64,000 nt of DNA from Anaerofustis stercorihominis (GTDB taxonomy: Bacteria; Bacillota; Clostridia; Eubacteriales; Anaerofustaceae). This document shows positions 8,991 to 16,844 of the stretch, piece after piece. The stretch lies in the NCBI RefSeq assembly GCF_005844425.1, contig NZ_SPHL01000002.1, forward strand, positions 1-64,000, in the 5' to 3' direction. The notes below the pieces were generated by a model, which saw nothing but the letters and a program-made list of their open reading frames with translations, searched no databases and was not told where the DNA came from. Position numbers and translations under genes: made by a program. Position 1 is the stretch's first letter; every line of letters begins with the position of its first letter.

Positions 8991-9878
8991 GTTTTTATAA
9001 TATAACAAACTTCCAAGAAGTATCATAAATAAACCTATAACTTGAATTATGGTGAATTTTTCACCTAAGAATATTATTCCTGCAAGAGTTGATATTAGAA
9101 CGGTTATATTATTCATAAGCCCAACACTTATTACGCTTATGCTTTTTACTGCATAATTATTTAAATAAAATACAAGTATTGTTGCAAGCAGGGATAGATA
9201 TAGTATTCCAAAGATAAAATCTTTAAGAAAAATTATTTCTAAAATATCTATTGTAGGGTTTAGGAAAAAGAAAATAAAAAACATTATTGTAAATGCAATA
9301 AATCCATAAAAAATTTGGTAAATTGATACTGTATTTATTTCTTTAATTTTAAGCTTCTTTAGTTTTCCTTGGTAGTAGGCTCTTGAAAAAATAGATAAAA
9401 TAATAAGCATGGTTCCTAAAAAAGCAAACTGAGTTTTATTGCTATTTGAAGATGAAACACTTGCAATGAGCGTACCTAAAACACATATTCCCATAAACAT
9501 ACTTTCTTTTAAGTTAGGTTTTTCTTTTAATAAAAAATAACTTACTATAACATTTGCAATTGGAATAAGGGCTATAAGAACACTTACGGTTGTTACGGGG
9601 CATAACATTACCCCTATTGTTTGAAAAGAAAAATTTATTACCGGATTATAAAAAGACAGTCTAAATAAATCTTTATTTTTAAAAGACAGATGTATTTTTA
9701 TTTTTCTTATATAAAAAATTAAAAGCATAAATATAAATGCAATAAAAAATCTAATGCTTAAAACTAAAAAAACATTATTATGGGATAATTTTATTAAATC
9801 TTTTATAAAGATATACTGCATTCCCATTATTAAACTCATTATTAAAGTTGCAATATATCCTTTTTTATCGCTACTCAT
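8976..9878 (-). CDS. EamA/DMT-family membrane transporter
   Basis: Predicted inner-membrane drug/metabolite exporter of 300 residues with about ten hydrophobic helices, arranged as two repeated five-helix EamA halves. Each half ends with a typical segment, LLKEKPNLKESMFMGICVLGT in the first and FLGEKFTIIQVIGLFMILLGS in the second. The substrate cannot be inferred. It is monocistronic and convergent with citrate synthase. Confidence 0.85.
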   Translation of the reverse strand: MSSDKKGYIATLIMSLIMGMQYIFIKDLIKLSHNNVFLVLSIRFFIAFIFMLLIFYIRKIKIHLSFKNKDLFRLSFYNPVINFSFQTIGVMLCPVTTVSVLIALIPIANVIVSYFLLKEKPNLKESMFMGICVLGTLIASVSSSNSNKTQFAFLGTMLIILSIFSRAYYQGKLKKLKIKEINTVSIYQIFYGFIAFTIMFFIFFFLNPTIDILEIIFLKDFIFGILYLSLLATILVFYLNNYAVKSISVISVGLMNNITVLISTLAGIIFLGEKFTIIQVIGLFMILLGSLLYYKNKKDA

Positions 9879-9910
9879 AATAGTAGTATATGTAAAAAAA
9901 ATTCAAATAT

Positions 9911-9937
9911 AAAAAAAACAGAGAATAACTCTGTTTT
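9911..9937 (-). terminator. terminator of the small gene at 9936-10130
   Basis: ACAGAG (9918-9923) and CTCTGT (9929-9934) form a stem flanked by A and T runs. On the minus strand it ends in a long U tract. Confidence 0.75.
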
Positions 9938-10130
9938 AGTCAAGCATGCTATATGCAATTTTATCAAGTTCTTCGCTTGTTAAATTTTCGTTTATATCAA
10001 TTTTTTGAACCAAGTCATAAAAGGTTCCTTTTAAAAATTTTTTTAAAGTATATCCTAAAAAAACTTTTTTTGTTACATATATGTCATACTTGTCATTACT
10101 TGCTCTTAATTCGTTAAAATTACTTTTCAT
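9936..10130 (-). CDS. hypothetical 64-residue protein
   Basis: I do not recognise this protein. It is soluble and mixed-charge, with a Lys/Phe-rich middle (KKVFLGYTLKKFLKG) and an acidic helical C-terminus (NLTSEELDKIAYSMLD). Support for a real gene comes from GGAG positioned 6 nt before its ATG and a dedicated hairpin terminator just downstream. It is divergent from uvrC. Confidence 0.6.
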   Translation of the reverse strand: MKSNFNELRASNDKYDIYVTKKVFLGYTLKKFLKGTFYDLVQKIDINENLTSEELDKIAYSMLD

Positions 10131-10159
10131 GTCATACTCCTATGTTTTATTAAATTATA

Positions 10160-10168
10160 TGATATAAT
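10160..10168 (+). promoter_or_regulatory. extended -10 promoter of uvrC
   Basis: TGATATAAT (TG at 10160-10161, TATAAT at 10163-10168) stands about 38 nt before the uvrC ATG. There is no convincing -35, as is usual for extended -10 promoters. Confidence 0.5.
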
Positions 10169-10205
10169 AACCAAGTAGAAAAATCAATAATTTAAAGGTA
10201 TTTTT

Positions 10206-12074
10206 ATGAGAGAAAACTTCAGTGAAAATTTAAATAAAAAAATAAAACTACTTCCTCAAAATAGTGGCGTATATCTTATGAAAGATGAGAATGGTACTAT
10301 TATTTACGTTGGAAAAGCAAAGGTTCTTAAAAATAGGGTAACCCAATATTTTAGAAAAAATTCAAATCATACACCTAAAGTTCTTAAAATGGTTGAGAAT
10401 ATTGCTGATTTTGAATATATTATTACTTCCAACGAAATGGAAGCGTTGATTTTAGAGTGTAACTTAATAAAAAAATACAGACCTTATTATAATATTTTAA
10501 TGCGAGATGATAAAACATATCCATATATTAAGCTTACAACAAAAGATGAATATCCAAAATTATTTATAACAAGAAAATATGTAAATGACGGAAATAAATA
10601 TTTTGGACCATACGCAAATGCAACATATGCAAAGAAAACAGTAAGTACAATAAATGAACTGTACCCAATTGCAATGTGCAAGAAAGAATTAAAGTATGGC
10701 GTTAAAAAGGGTAATGTATGTCTAAATTATCATATCGGACAATGCCTTGGAGTTTGTCAGGGAAATGTTAATAAAGACTTATATAATTCATATATAAAAG
10801 AAATAACAGATATTCTAAATGGTAAAACAGGTAAAATAATATCAAGTCTTGAAAGCAAAATGAATGCTTACAGCGAAAATTTAGACTTTGAAAATGCCGG
10901 TAAGGTAAGAGATAAGATTTTTGCAATAAAAGGGCTTAAAAGCGAGCAGAATGTCTCTAATGCCACAGCAGACAACATGGATATACTTGGTCTTGCAATG
11001 GGGGAAGATATGGCTTGCGTACAGGTTTATGCCTTAAGGGATAAAAAAATTGTTGGAAGAGAGAATTATATTTTAAAAGGGCAAAACGAAAAAGATGCAG
11101 GAGAAGTTTTGTCTGCTTTTGTAAAACAATTTTATACAAATACTCCTTTTATTCCTCCTCTTATATTGGTAGAAAGGGAGTTTGATGATATTGAAAATAT
11201 ACAAAATCTTCTTAGTGAATTAAAAACTACAAAAGTCCAAATTAAAGTTCCTATAAGAGGAGAAAAGAAAAAATTATTAAAACTTGCTACTGATAATGCA
11301 AAATTAAATCTTGAAAATATTGTAGGCAAAGAAAAACAAAGAATACTTATGGAAAAGAAAGCCGTTGAAGAAATAAATGATTACGCTGGAATAATAAAAG
11401 AAGGTAACTTTAGATATGAAGCATATGATATTTCAAACACTTCCGGAGTTGACAGCGTCGGTGTTATGGTAGTGTTTGACGGAGCAAAAAGGAATAATAA
11501 AGCTTACAGAAAGTTTAGAATAAAATCAGTAGAAGGTCCAAATGATTACGGAAGCATGGTTGAAGTAGTATTCAGAAGACTTAACAGAGCAAGAAAAGAA
11601 ATGGAAGAACAAGATGAAAATGCAAGGTTTTTACCTCTTCCTGATATTATATTTGTAGATGGTGGAATAGGGCATGTGAATGCAATAAAAAATGTTGTAG
11701 ATACGTTTGGATTTAATATTAAAGTTTTAGGGCTTGGAAAAAACAACAAACATAAATTAAAGGAAGTTGTTAAAGACAGCGAAGAAGCAAGAAACATAAA
11801 AGATTTTGAATATGCAAAAAAACTTCTTAATGATATAAGTGAAGAGGTTCATAGATATGCTATTGATTATCATAAAAACTTAAGAAGTAAAAGTTTCTTA
11901 AAAACGACATTGGAAGAAATTGAGGGAATAGGAAAAGTAAAATGCAGAAATTTACTTACTCATTTTAAAAACTTAGAGGAAATAAAGAATGCTTCAATAG
12001 AAGAGATTATGAAAGTTGACGGGATGAATGAAGCTTTGGCAAAAAAAGTTAAAGATTATTTGAAAAATGATTAG
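10206..12074 (+). CDS. uvrC: excinuclease ABC subunit C
   Basis: Dual-incision endonuclease of nucleotide excision repair, acting with UvrA and UvrB. The 622-residue protein has an N-terminal GIY-YIG nuclease domain (SGVYLMKDENG and IIYVGKAK, about 14-40). The UvrB-binding UVR helices lie near 205-240, followed by an RNase H-like C-terminal nuclease half with YDISNTSGVDSVGVMVVF and FVDGGIGHVNA. Tandem helix-hairpin-helix motifs (IEGIGKVKCRNLL and VDGMNEALAKKV) end the protein. A PAP2 gene follows 9 nt downstream. Confidence 0.96.
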   Translation: MRENFSENLNKKIKLLPQNSGVYLMKDENGTIIYVGKAKVLKNRVTQYFRKNSNHTPKVLKMVENIADFEYIITSNEMEALILECNLIKKYRPYYNILMRDDKTYPYIKLTTKDEYPKLFITRKYVNDGNKYFGPYANATYAKKTVSTINELYPIAMCKKELKYGVKKGNVCLNYHIGQCLGVCQGNVNKDLYNSYIKEITDILNGKTGKIISSLESKMNAYSENLDFENAGKVRDKIFAIKGLKSEQNVSNATADNMDILGLAMGEDMACVQVYALRDKKIVGRENYILKGQNEKDAGEVLSAFVKQFYTNTPFIPPLILVEREFDDIENIQNLLSELKTTKVQIKVPIRGEKKKLLKLATDNAKLNLENIVGKEKQRILMEKKAVEEINDYAGIIKEGNFRYEAYDISNTSGVDSVGVMVVFDGAKRNNKAYRKFRIKSVEGPNDYGSMVEVVFRRLNRARKEMEEQDENARFLPLPDIIFVDGGIGHVNAIKNVVDTFGFNIKVLGLGKNNKHKLKEVVKDSEEARNIKDFEYAKKLLNDISEEVHRYAIDYHKNLRSKSFLKTTLEEIEGIGKVKCRNLLTHFKNLEEIKNASIEEIMKVDGMNEALAKKVKDYLKND

Positions 12075-12083
12075 GGAGAGCGA

Positions 12084-12575
12084 ATGGATAAAAATTTTTA
12101 TTTAAAACTTTATGAACCATATAAAAAAGATTTAGCTAAAAAAAGAAGGCTTAATATTCTTGATAAGATAGTAACATATTCTGTATTTATTTCTTTTCCT
12201 GTTTTTTTGATAATAGGATTTCTTATGGGGAAAGATTTTGTATTAAGGATTGTTCTTACTACTTTTATTCCTTTTGTTCTTTTAAGTTTTTTTAGAAAAC
12301 TATTTAACTTTAAAAGACCATATGAAGTTTTTAATATTACTCCTGTTTTGGATAAGGATACTAAAGGTAAATCTTTTCCAAGCAGGCATGTTTTTTCTGC
12401 ATTTTTAATTGGAACTTCCTGTTTGTTTGTTAATGTTTATTATGGTGTTATTGTTTTGATTCTTGGTATTTTTCTTATGTACATAAGAGTGGTTGGAGCC
12501 GTCCATTTTTTTAGAGATGTGGTTTGTGGTATGATTTTGGGTGTATCTTTCGGAATATTGTTTATGATATTTTAA
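12084..12575 (+). CDS. PAP2-family membrane phosphatase
   Basis: Small (163 aa) membrane lipid-phosphatase-like protein. The three PAP2 catalytic signatures are visible: FRKLFNFKRP (motif 1, with Arg in the usual Lys position), FPSRHVFSAF (motif 2) and RVVGAVHFFRD (motif 3), separated by hydrophobic helices. Undecaprenyl-pyrophosphate or phosphatidylglycerol-phosphate phosphatase activity is possible; the sequence does not decide. It is likely cotranscribed with uvrC and converges on the yitT-like gene with a 4-nt overlap. Confidence 0.85.
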   Translation: MDKNFYLKLYEPYKKDLAKKRRLNILDKIVTYSVFISFPVFLIIGFLMGKDFVLRIVLTTFIPFVLLSFFRKLFNFKRPYEVFNITPVLDKDTKGKSFPSRHVFSAFLIGTSCLFVNVYYGVIVLILGIFLMYIRVVGAVHFFRDVVCGMILGVSFGILFMIF

Positions 12576-13159
12576 ATGTTATTTTTTTTAGTGTCTTTTA
12601 TAAATTCAATAATAAATGATGAAATTGTAACAGTTATTACCGATAAAAAAATTTTTTTTATTGGAAGATAAGAAAAAGACAATAACAGTACTGTAAGGTC
12701 CATTATCAAATAAGCATATGATATTTTTATATTTGTATTTTTTGTTATTGTAAGTGCCAAAGCATCATCTCCACCTCCTGCTCCTCCTTGTCTTATGATT
12801 AATCCCGTCCCCACTCCAATAAAAATTCCTCCCAAAATTGTAATAATAAACATATTGTTTAATTTTATTATTGGAGGGAATGTTTCCCAAATTTTAAAAA
12901 ATACACTTAAACTGATTGTGGATATTAACGATACTGCAATAAATTTTTTACCTAAATATCTTATTGCAAGTATGTAGCAAAAAGTATTTAATATTGGAGA
13001 AAGAATATGTTGAGGAATGTTCATATGGTGGTGTAATAGTAATGTTAATCCTATTATGCCTCCTTCTGTTATGTTATATTGTTGGTGTATATTATAAATT
13101 CCGAATGAAATAATCATAGCTCCTAATATAATTATTAAAGTCATTTTTATTTTTTTCAT
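12572..13159 (-). CDS. YitT/DUF161-family membrane protein
   Basis: Membrane protein of 195 residues with five or six helices and the characteristic YitT segments: NITEGGIIGLTLLL near the start and the glycine-rich IFIGVGTGLIIRQGGAGGGDD. It lacks the cytosolic DUF2179 domain seen in the roughly 280-residue YitT proteins, so it is the short form. Function is unknown. It is transcribed from a 19-bp-spacer promoter and is divergent from a MerR regulator that probably controls it. RBS AAAGGAGG precedes the ATG. Confidence 0.82.
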   Translation of the reverse strand: MKKIKMTLIIILGAMIISFGIYNIHQQYNITEGGIIGLTLLLHHHMNIPQHILSPILNTFCYILAIRYLGKKFIAVSLISTISLSVFFKIWETFPPIIKLNNMFIITILGGIFIGVGTGLIIRQGGAGGGDDALALTITKNTNIKISYAYLIMDLTVLLLSFSYLPIKKIFLSVITVTISSFIIEFIKDTKKNNI

Positions 13160-13180
13160 TTTAAAACCTCCTTTATTAAC

Positions 13181-13211
13181 ATGATAAACTCTAGTATAAT
13201 ACTAATGTCAA
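13181..13211 (-). promoter_or_regulatory. MerR-type promoter/operator between yitT-like gene and MerR regulator
   Basis: Read on the minus strand there is TTGACA (13206-13211), a 19-bp spacer, then TATCAT (13181-13186). The spacer contains a perfect 13-bp palindrome, TAGTATAATACTA at 13192-13204. An overlong spacer with a centred dyad is the signature of promoters activated by MerR-family proteins. The palindrome also contains TATAAT (13195-13200), usable as a plus-strand -10 for the regulator itself. Confidence 0.75.
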
Positions 13212-13237
13212 TGGTATTTTGATTCGGAGGCTCATAA

Positions 13238-14041
13238 ATGAAAGAATATTATAAAATAAGCGAGATATCAAAGTTATATAATATAGGTGTTGATTCTTTA
13301 AGATATTATGAACGTTTGGGGATTTTAAAACCACAAAGGAGTAGAAATAATTATCGTATGTATTCTTTAAAAGATATGTATATTTTAAATATAATTAAAG
13401 ATTTAAGACTATTAAATTTTTCTATGAAGAGGATAAAAGCATATATTGATAATTTGGATATTGACAATACATTAAAAATGTTAAATGAAGAATACAGTGC
13501 TATATCATGTGAAATTGAACGATTGAATGATAAGAAAAAATTGATTGAAAGTAGGGTTAAAAAATTAAATGACTTTTATAATTTTTCGTCTGATAAAATT
13601 TTAATAAAAGATTTAAAAAGCAGATATTTGGTTACGATTTCCGCCAATATTTCATCTGATGAAGAAATGGATATAGTTGTAAAAAAGCTTCATAGAAAGC
13701 ATGAGAAAAAATTTTTGGATTTGGGAAATCAAACGATAGGTGCGTTTATATCTTTAAAAGATACTTTGAAAAAAGGAAAAATTTTATATAATTCTGTATT
13801 TTTATTGTCATGTTCTGATATTTTTAATTATGATTATAAATTATTATCGGGTAAGTATTTATCCGTAACTTACAAAGGTAGTTATAATCAACTTATGGAG
13901 AAAATAAACGATATGTATAATTACGCAAAAATAAATAAAATAGATTTGGATGGGGAACCTTTTGAAATCTATCATATCGATAATAGGTATACTATTGATG
14001 AAAATGAATTTGTAACAGAAATTCAATGTAAAATCAAATAA
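13238..14041 (+). CDS. MerR-family transcriptional regulator with effector-binding domain
   Basis: Dimeric DNA-binding activator/repressor. Residues 1-70 form the MerR winged helix (YYKISEISKLYNIGVDSLRYYERLGILKP, then RMYSLKDMYILNIIKDLR). A coiled coil covers about 75-115. A C-terminal domain of about 150 residues resembles the GyrI-like ligand-binding fold of BmrR-type regulators. The protein has 267 residues and lacks a metal-binding cysteine cluster, so an organic or drug ligand is more likely than metal. The adjacent 19-bp-spacer promoter identifies the divergent yitT-like gene as its probable target. Confidence 0.85.
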   Translation: MKEYYKISEISKLYNIGVDSLRYYERLGILKPQRSRNNYRMYSLKDMYILNIIKDLRLLNFSMKRIKAYIDNLDIDNTLKMLNEEYSAISCEIERLNDKKKLIESRVKKLNDFYNFSSDKILIKDLKSRYLVTISANISSDEEMDIVVKKLHRKHEKKFLDLGNQTIGAFISLKDTLKKGKILYNSVFLLSCSDIFNYDYKLLSGKYLSVTYKGSYNQLMEKINDMYNYAKINKIDLDGEPFEIYHIDNRYTIDENEFVTEIQCKIK

Positions 14042-14080
14042 TTATTATAATTTGCATTTTATACATTAATGATTATTCAT

Positions 14081-14114
14081 GCAACCGCAAGTTTACATAA
14101 AAACTTTAAGTTGC
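14081..14114. promoter_or_regulatory. 34-bp interrupted palindrome upstream of the XRE-membrane gene
   Basis: The arms are exactly symmetric: GCAAC (14081-14085) with GTTGC (14110-14114), and AAGTTT (14089-14094) with AAACTT (14101-14106), centred at 14097.5. It is a candidate operator for the adjacent XRE protein and lies 58 nt before its start. Confidence 0.5.
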
Positions 14115-14171
14115 AAATAAAAGTTGGTAGAAAAAATGGTAATGCTCTATTAATATTATTGCAAACAGGAG

Positions 14172-15080
14172 GTGAAAAAAATGAATTTTGGAACAAATTT
14201 ACAAAACTTAAGAAAAAAGCATGATTTATCCCAAGAGCAATTAGCAGAAAAATTGGAAGTTTCAAGGCAAGCTGTTTCAAAATGGGAAAATGGTTCTTCT
14301 TATCCTGAAATGGATAAACTTATAATGTTAAGCGAGTTATTTAATATTGATATTGATATGCTTATTAAAGGAAATCTTGATATTGAAAATAATGAAGAAG
14401 GCAGAGAGTTATATGAGAAAATGTATAATAAGTTTACTAAGATGATTACTCTTGGAGTAGTTCTTATTCTTCTTGGTGTTACCTTTGTTGCTTCTTTTGA
14501 AGAGACTTATGCTAACAATATTAAAGCTTTTCCTGTTATAGTTTTATTAACTCTTATTGCAATATCAGTTTTTTTATTTGTTTATTATGGAATAAGCTGG
14601 GGTAACTTTACTGAAGAGCATCCTTATTTTGAAGATTTCTATACAAAAGATGAGAAAAGAAGATTTAATAAACTTTTTGCAGGCATGATATCCTTTGGTG
14701 TATTTTTAATACTTCTTGGAATCATTGTTGTTGTAATTGGAGAAGAGGTCTTACAGTTAGGTGAGGATTATCCTCCTATAATTACAGTATTTTTACTTTT
14801 GGTTACAATTGCCGTTGGAATATTTGTTTATTTTGGAATGCAAAAAGCAAAGTACAATATAAGTGAATACAACAAAGAATATAATAAAGAAAATGAAAGT
14901 TATGAATTAAGTAAAAAAGAAATTTTTTCAGATAAAATACAAGCTATAATAATGCTTATTGCTACAATAATATTTCTGCTTATTGGTTTTATTTTCGGAT
15001 TATGGCATCCAGGCTGGGTTGTTTTCCCAATTGGTGGAATATTATGTGGAATAGTTTCAATTATATTTGATGAAAAATAA
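14172..15080 (+). CDS. XRE helix-turn-helix domain fused to a multi-pass membrane region
   Basis: Residues 1-65 are a Cro/C1-type helix-turn-helix (FGTNLQNLRKKHDLSQEQLAEKL, then SRQAVSKWENGSSYPEMDKLI). After a short charged linker there are about six hydrophobic segments in pairs near 90-140, 165-215 and 255-300. The 302-residue layout matches membrane-anchored XRE proteins common in Firmicutes, which may sense the envelope; the ligand is unknown. RBS AGGAGGTG precedes the ATG. Confidence 0.82.
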   Translation: MKKMNFGTNLQNLRKKHDLSQEQLAEKLEVSRQAVSKWENGSSYPEMDKLIMLSELFNIDIDMLIKGNLDIENNEEGRELYEKMYNKFTKMITLGVVLILLGVTFVASFEETYANNIKAFPVIVLLTLIAISVFLFVYYGISWGNFTEEHPYFEDFYTKDEKRRFNKLFAGMISFGVFLILLGIIVVVIGEEVLQLGEDYPPIITVFLLLVTIAVGIFVYFGMQKAKYNISEYNKEYNKENESYELSKKEIFSDKIQAIIMLIATIIFLLIGFIFGLWHPGWVVFPIGGILCGIVSIIFDEK

Positions 15081-15106
15081 AAAACGAGGTTTGACCTCGT
15101 TTTTTA
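15081..15106. terminator. bidirectional terminator between XRE-membrane gene and sufB
   Basis: AAAACGAGGT (15081-15090) pairs with ACCTCGTTTT (15094-15103) around TTG, with A and T runs on both sides. It serves both converging genes. Confidence 0.85.
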
Positions 15107-16021
15107 TTTTAAAAATCCAGAAATGATTTTTTCTTCAGCTTCTTCTTTTGTAAGTCCAAGACTTTGAAGTTTTAAAATTTGGTCTCCGGCGATTTTTCCA
15201 ATAGCTGCTTCGTGTATAAGTTCTGCATCTAAGTTAGAAGCTACAAGGGCTGGAGCTGCGGCAACTTTTCCGTTTCCAACAAGTATTGCATCACATTCAG
15301 AATGTCCGTTGCATTTTGCTTCTCCGTTCATTTTAGAAGTAAATTCTTGATAAGAATTTCCCTTTGCAACAGAACGTGATACTAAATCTGCAGATGAGTT
15401 TTCGCCTTTTAATGTTACATCAAAATCAGTTTTGGCAATTTCATCTCCGTCTGTCATTATTCTTTCTCTTACAAGAAGTTTTGCGCCTTCTTCAACTACG
15501 CCACTTGTTTTTCTTATTGAGCTGTCTACGCCTTCAAGTTGTATTGTGTCCATTTCAAGTACTGAATTTTTCTTAAGGTAAACATCTGTAACAGGATCAA
15601 TTCTCTTTGTTCCTTTTCCTTTACCTGTTGCAATGTGTTTTTCTTCATATACTACATGAGCATTTTCTTCAAGGAAAAATCTATGTATTCCGTTGTGTCT
15701 TGCATCATGTCCATCATCTGTATGAACTCCGCATCCCGCAATGATTTTTACATCTGCATTTTCACCCACAAAAAAGTCGTTATATACAAGGTCATCTACG
15801 TTCCCGTGAGTTACACAAGCTGGAATGTATACATTTTCGCCCTTTGTATTTGGTTTTATATGAATTTCAAGTCCTGGAGCATCTTTTTTAGATTCTATTT
15901 TAATATTTTCACTTGATTGTCTACCTGCACACTTACCGTCTTCTCTTATATTAAAAGCACCTTCAAATTTTCCACTGAATCCTGAAACTACTTTTAAAAG
16001 TTGTTCTGTTGTTTTATTCAT
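15104..16021 (-). CDS. sufB: SufB/SufD-family Fe-S cluster scaffold, minimal form
   Basis: Beta-helix scaffold that works with the SufC ATPase in iron-sulfur cluster assembly. At 305 residues it is far shorter than SufB (about 470), retaining the core (CGVHTDDGHDARHNGIHRFFLEENAHVVYEEKHIATGKG) and the C-terminal helical end (HEAAIGKIAGDQILKLQSLGLTKEEAEEKIISGF). Cysteines at CNGHSEC and in the GCGVH segment could bind the cluster. It overlaps sufC by 8 nt. No separate SufB/SufD pair, SufS or SufU is nearby, so this looks like the minimal two-gene Suf-like (SmsCB) system known from anaerobes. Confidence 0.88.
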   Translation of the reverse strand: MNKTTEQLLKVVSGFSGKFEGAFNIREDGKCAGRQSSENIKIESKKDAPGLEIHIKPNTKGENVYIPACVTHGNVDDLVYNDFFVGENADVKIIAGCGVHTDDGHDARHNGIHRFFLEENAHVVYEEKHIATGKGKGTKRIDPVTDVYLKKNSVLEMDTIQLEGVDSSIRKTSGVVEEGAKLLVRERIMTDGDEIAKTDFDVTLKGENSSADLVSRSVAKGNSYQEFTSKMNGEAKCNGHSECDAILVGNGKVAAAPALVASNLDAELIHEAAIGKIAGDQILKLQSLGLTKEEAEEKIISGFLK

Positions 16022-16745
16022 TTACTGCTGCCTCCTTTTCTTTAGGGCACATATTTGCTCTTTCTTCTTTGAATAATGTTGGTAAAATCTCTTTTTTATT
16101 TCCTTTAGCTCTTACTTTTCCGTCTGATATTACTACTATTTCGTCTGCTATTGAAAGTATTCTTTCTTGATGAGAAATAATAAGAAGAGTTCCTTTTGTA
16201 TGTTTTCTTAAAATTTCAAAGGTTTCAACAAGTTTTGCAAAACTCCAAAGGTCTATTCCTGCTTCAGGTTCGTCAAAAATATATAGTTTTGCATCTCTTG
16301 CAAGAACTCCTGCAATTTCTATTCTTTTGCTTTCTCCTCCTGATAAAGAATCGTTTAATTCTCTATCAATATATTCTTCTGCACATAAACCGACTTTGCT
16401 TAGTAATGCACAGGCTTCTCCTTCATTAAGGTCTTTCCCCGCAGATAATTTAAGAATATCTCTTACGGTTAATCCTTTAAATTTTACAGGTTGTTGGAAA
16501 GCATAGGCTATTCCTTTTTTTGCTCTTGTTGTTATGTCTAAATTTGTTATATCTTCATTATCTAAGAATATTTTACCGTCTGTTACATTTTTTATTCCTG
16601 CAATTAATTTTGCAAGACTTGTTTTACCGCCTCCGTTTGGGCCTGTAACAACGATAAGTTTACCGTCTTCTATATCAAGATTAATATCTTTTATTATAGA
16701 TTGACCATCTTCTGTATCCCATTTTATATGTTCAAGTTTTAACAT
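16014..16745 (-). CDS. sufC: Fe-S assembly ATPase SufC
   Basis: ABC-type ATPase of the Suf machinery, cytosolic rather than a transporter. The 243-residue protein has Walker A GPNGGGKT (35-42), the Q-loop in YAFQQP, signature LSGGESKR, Walker B LYIFDEPEAGID and an H-loop in IISHQER. EAGID after Walker B is characteristic of SufC. RBS GGAGG stands just before the ATG, and the gene leads a two-gene operon with sufB. Confidence 0.93.
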   Translation of the reverse strand: MLKLEHIKWDTEDGQSIIKDINLDIEDGKLIVVTGPNGGGKTSLAKLIAGIKNVTDGKIFLDNEDITNLDITTRAKKGIAYAFQQPVKFKGLTVRDILKLSAGKDLNEGEACALLSKVGLCAEEYIDRELNDSLSGGESKRIEIAGVLARDAKLYIFDEPEAGIDLWSFAKLVETFEILRKHTKGTLLIISHQERILSIADEIVVISDGKVRAKGNKKEILPTLFKEERANMCPKEKEAAVNE

Positions 16746-16797
16746 TTTATTGCCTCCGTTTTTATATGAAAAGATATTTTATTTCTATTTCGTTGAT

Positions 16798-16806
16798 AGT
16801 ATATCA
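16798..16806 (-). promoter_or_regulatory. extended -10 promoter of sufCB
   Basis: On the minus strand TGATATACT is an extended -10, with TATACT at 16798-16803 and TG at 16805-16806. A weak TTTCCT -35 lies at 16821-16826 after 17 nt. The leader is about 45 nt. No IscR- or Fur-like box was recognised. Confidence 0.45.
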
Positions 16807-16844
16807 TAAGTTTTTATTTAAGGAAAGTATTTCCTACTAATTTA

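Noticed and set aside
12795-12977. Plus-strand frame inside the yitT-like gene
   Set aside because: It lies wholly within a well-supported membrane-protein gene on the other strand, has no RBS and resembles no family.
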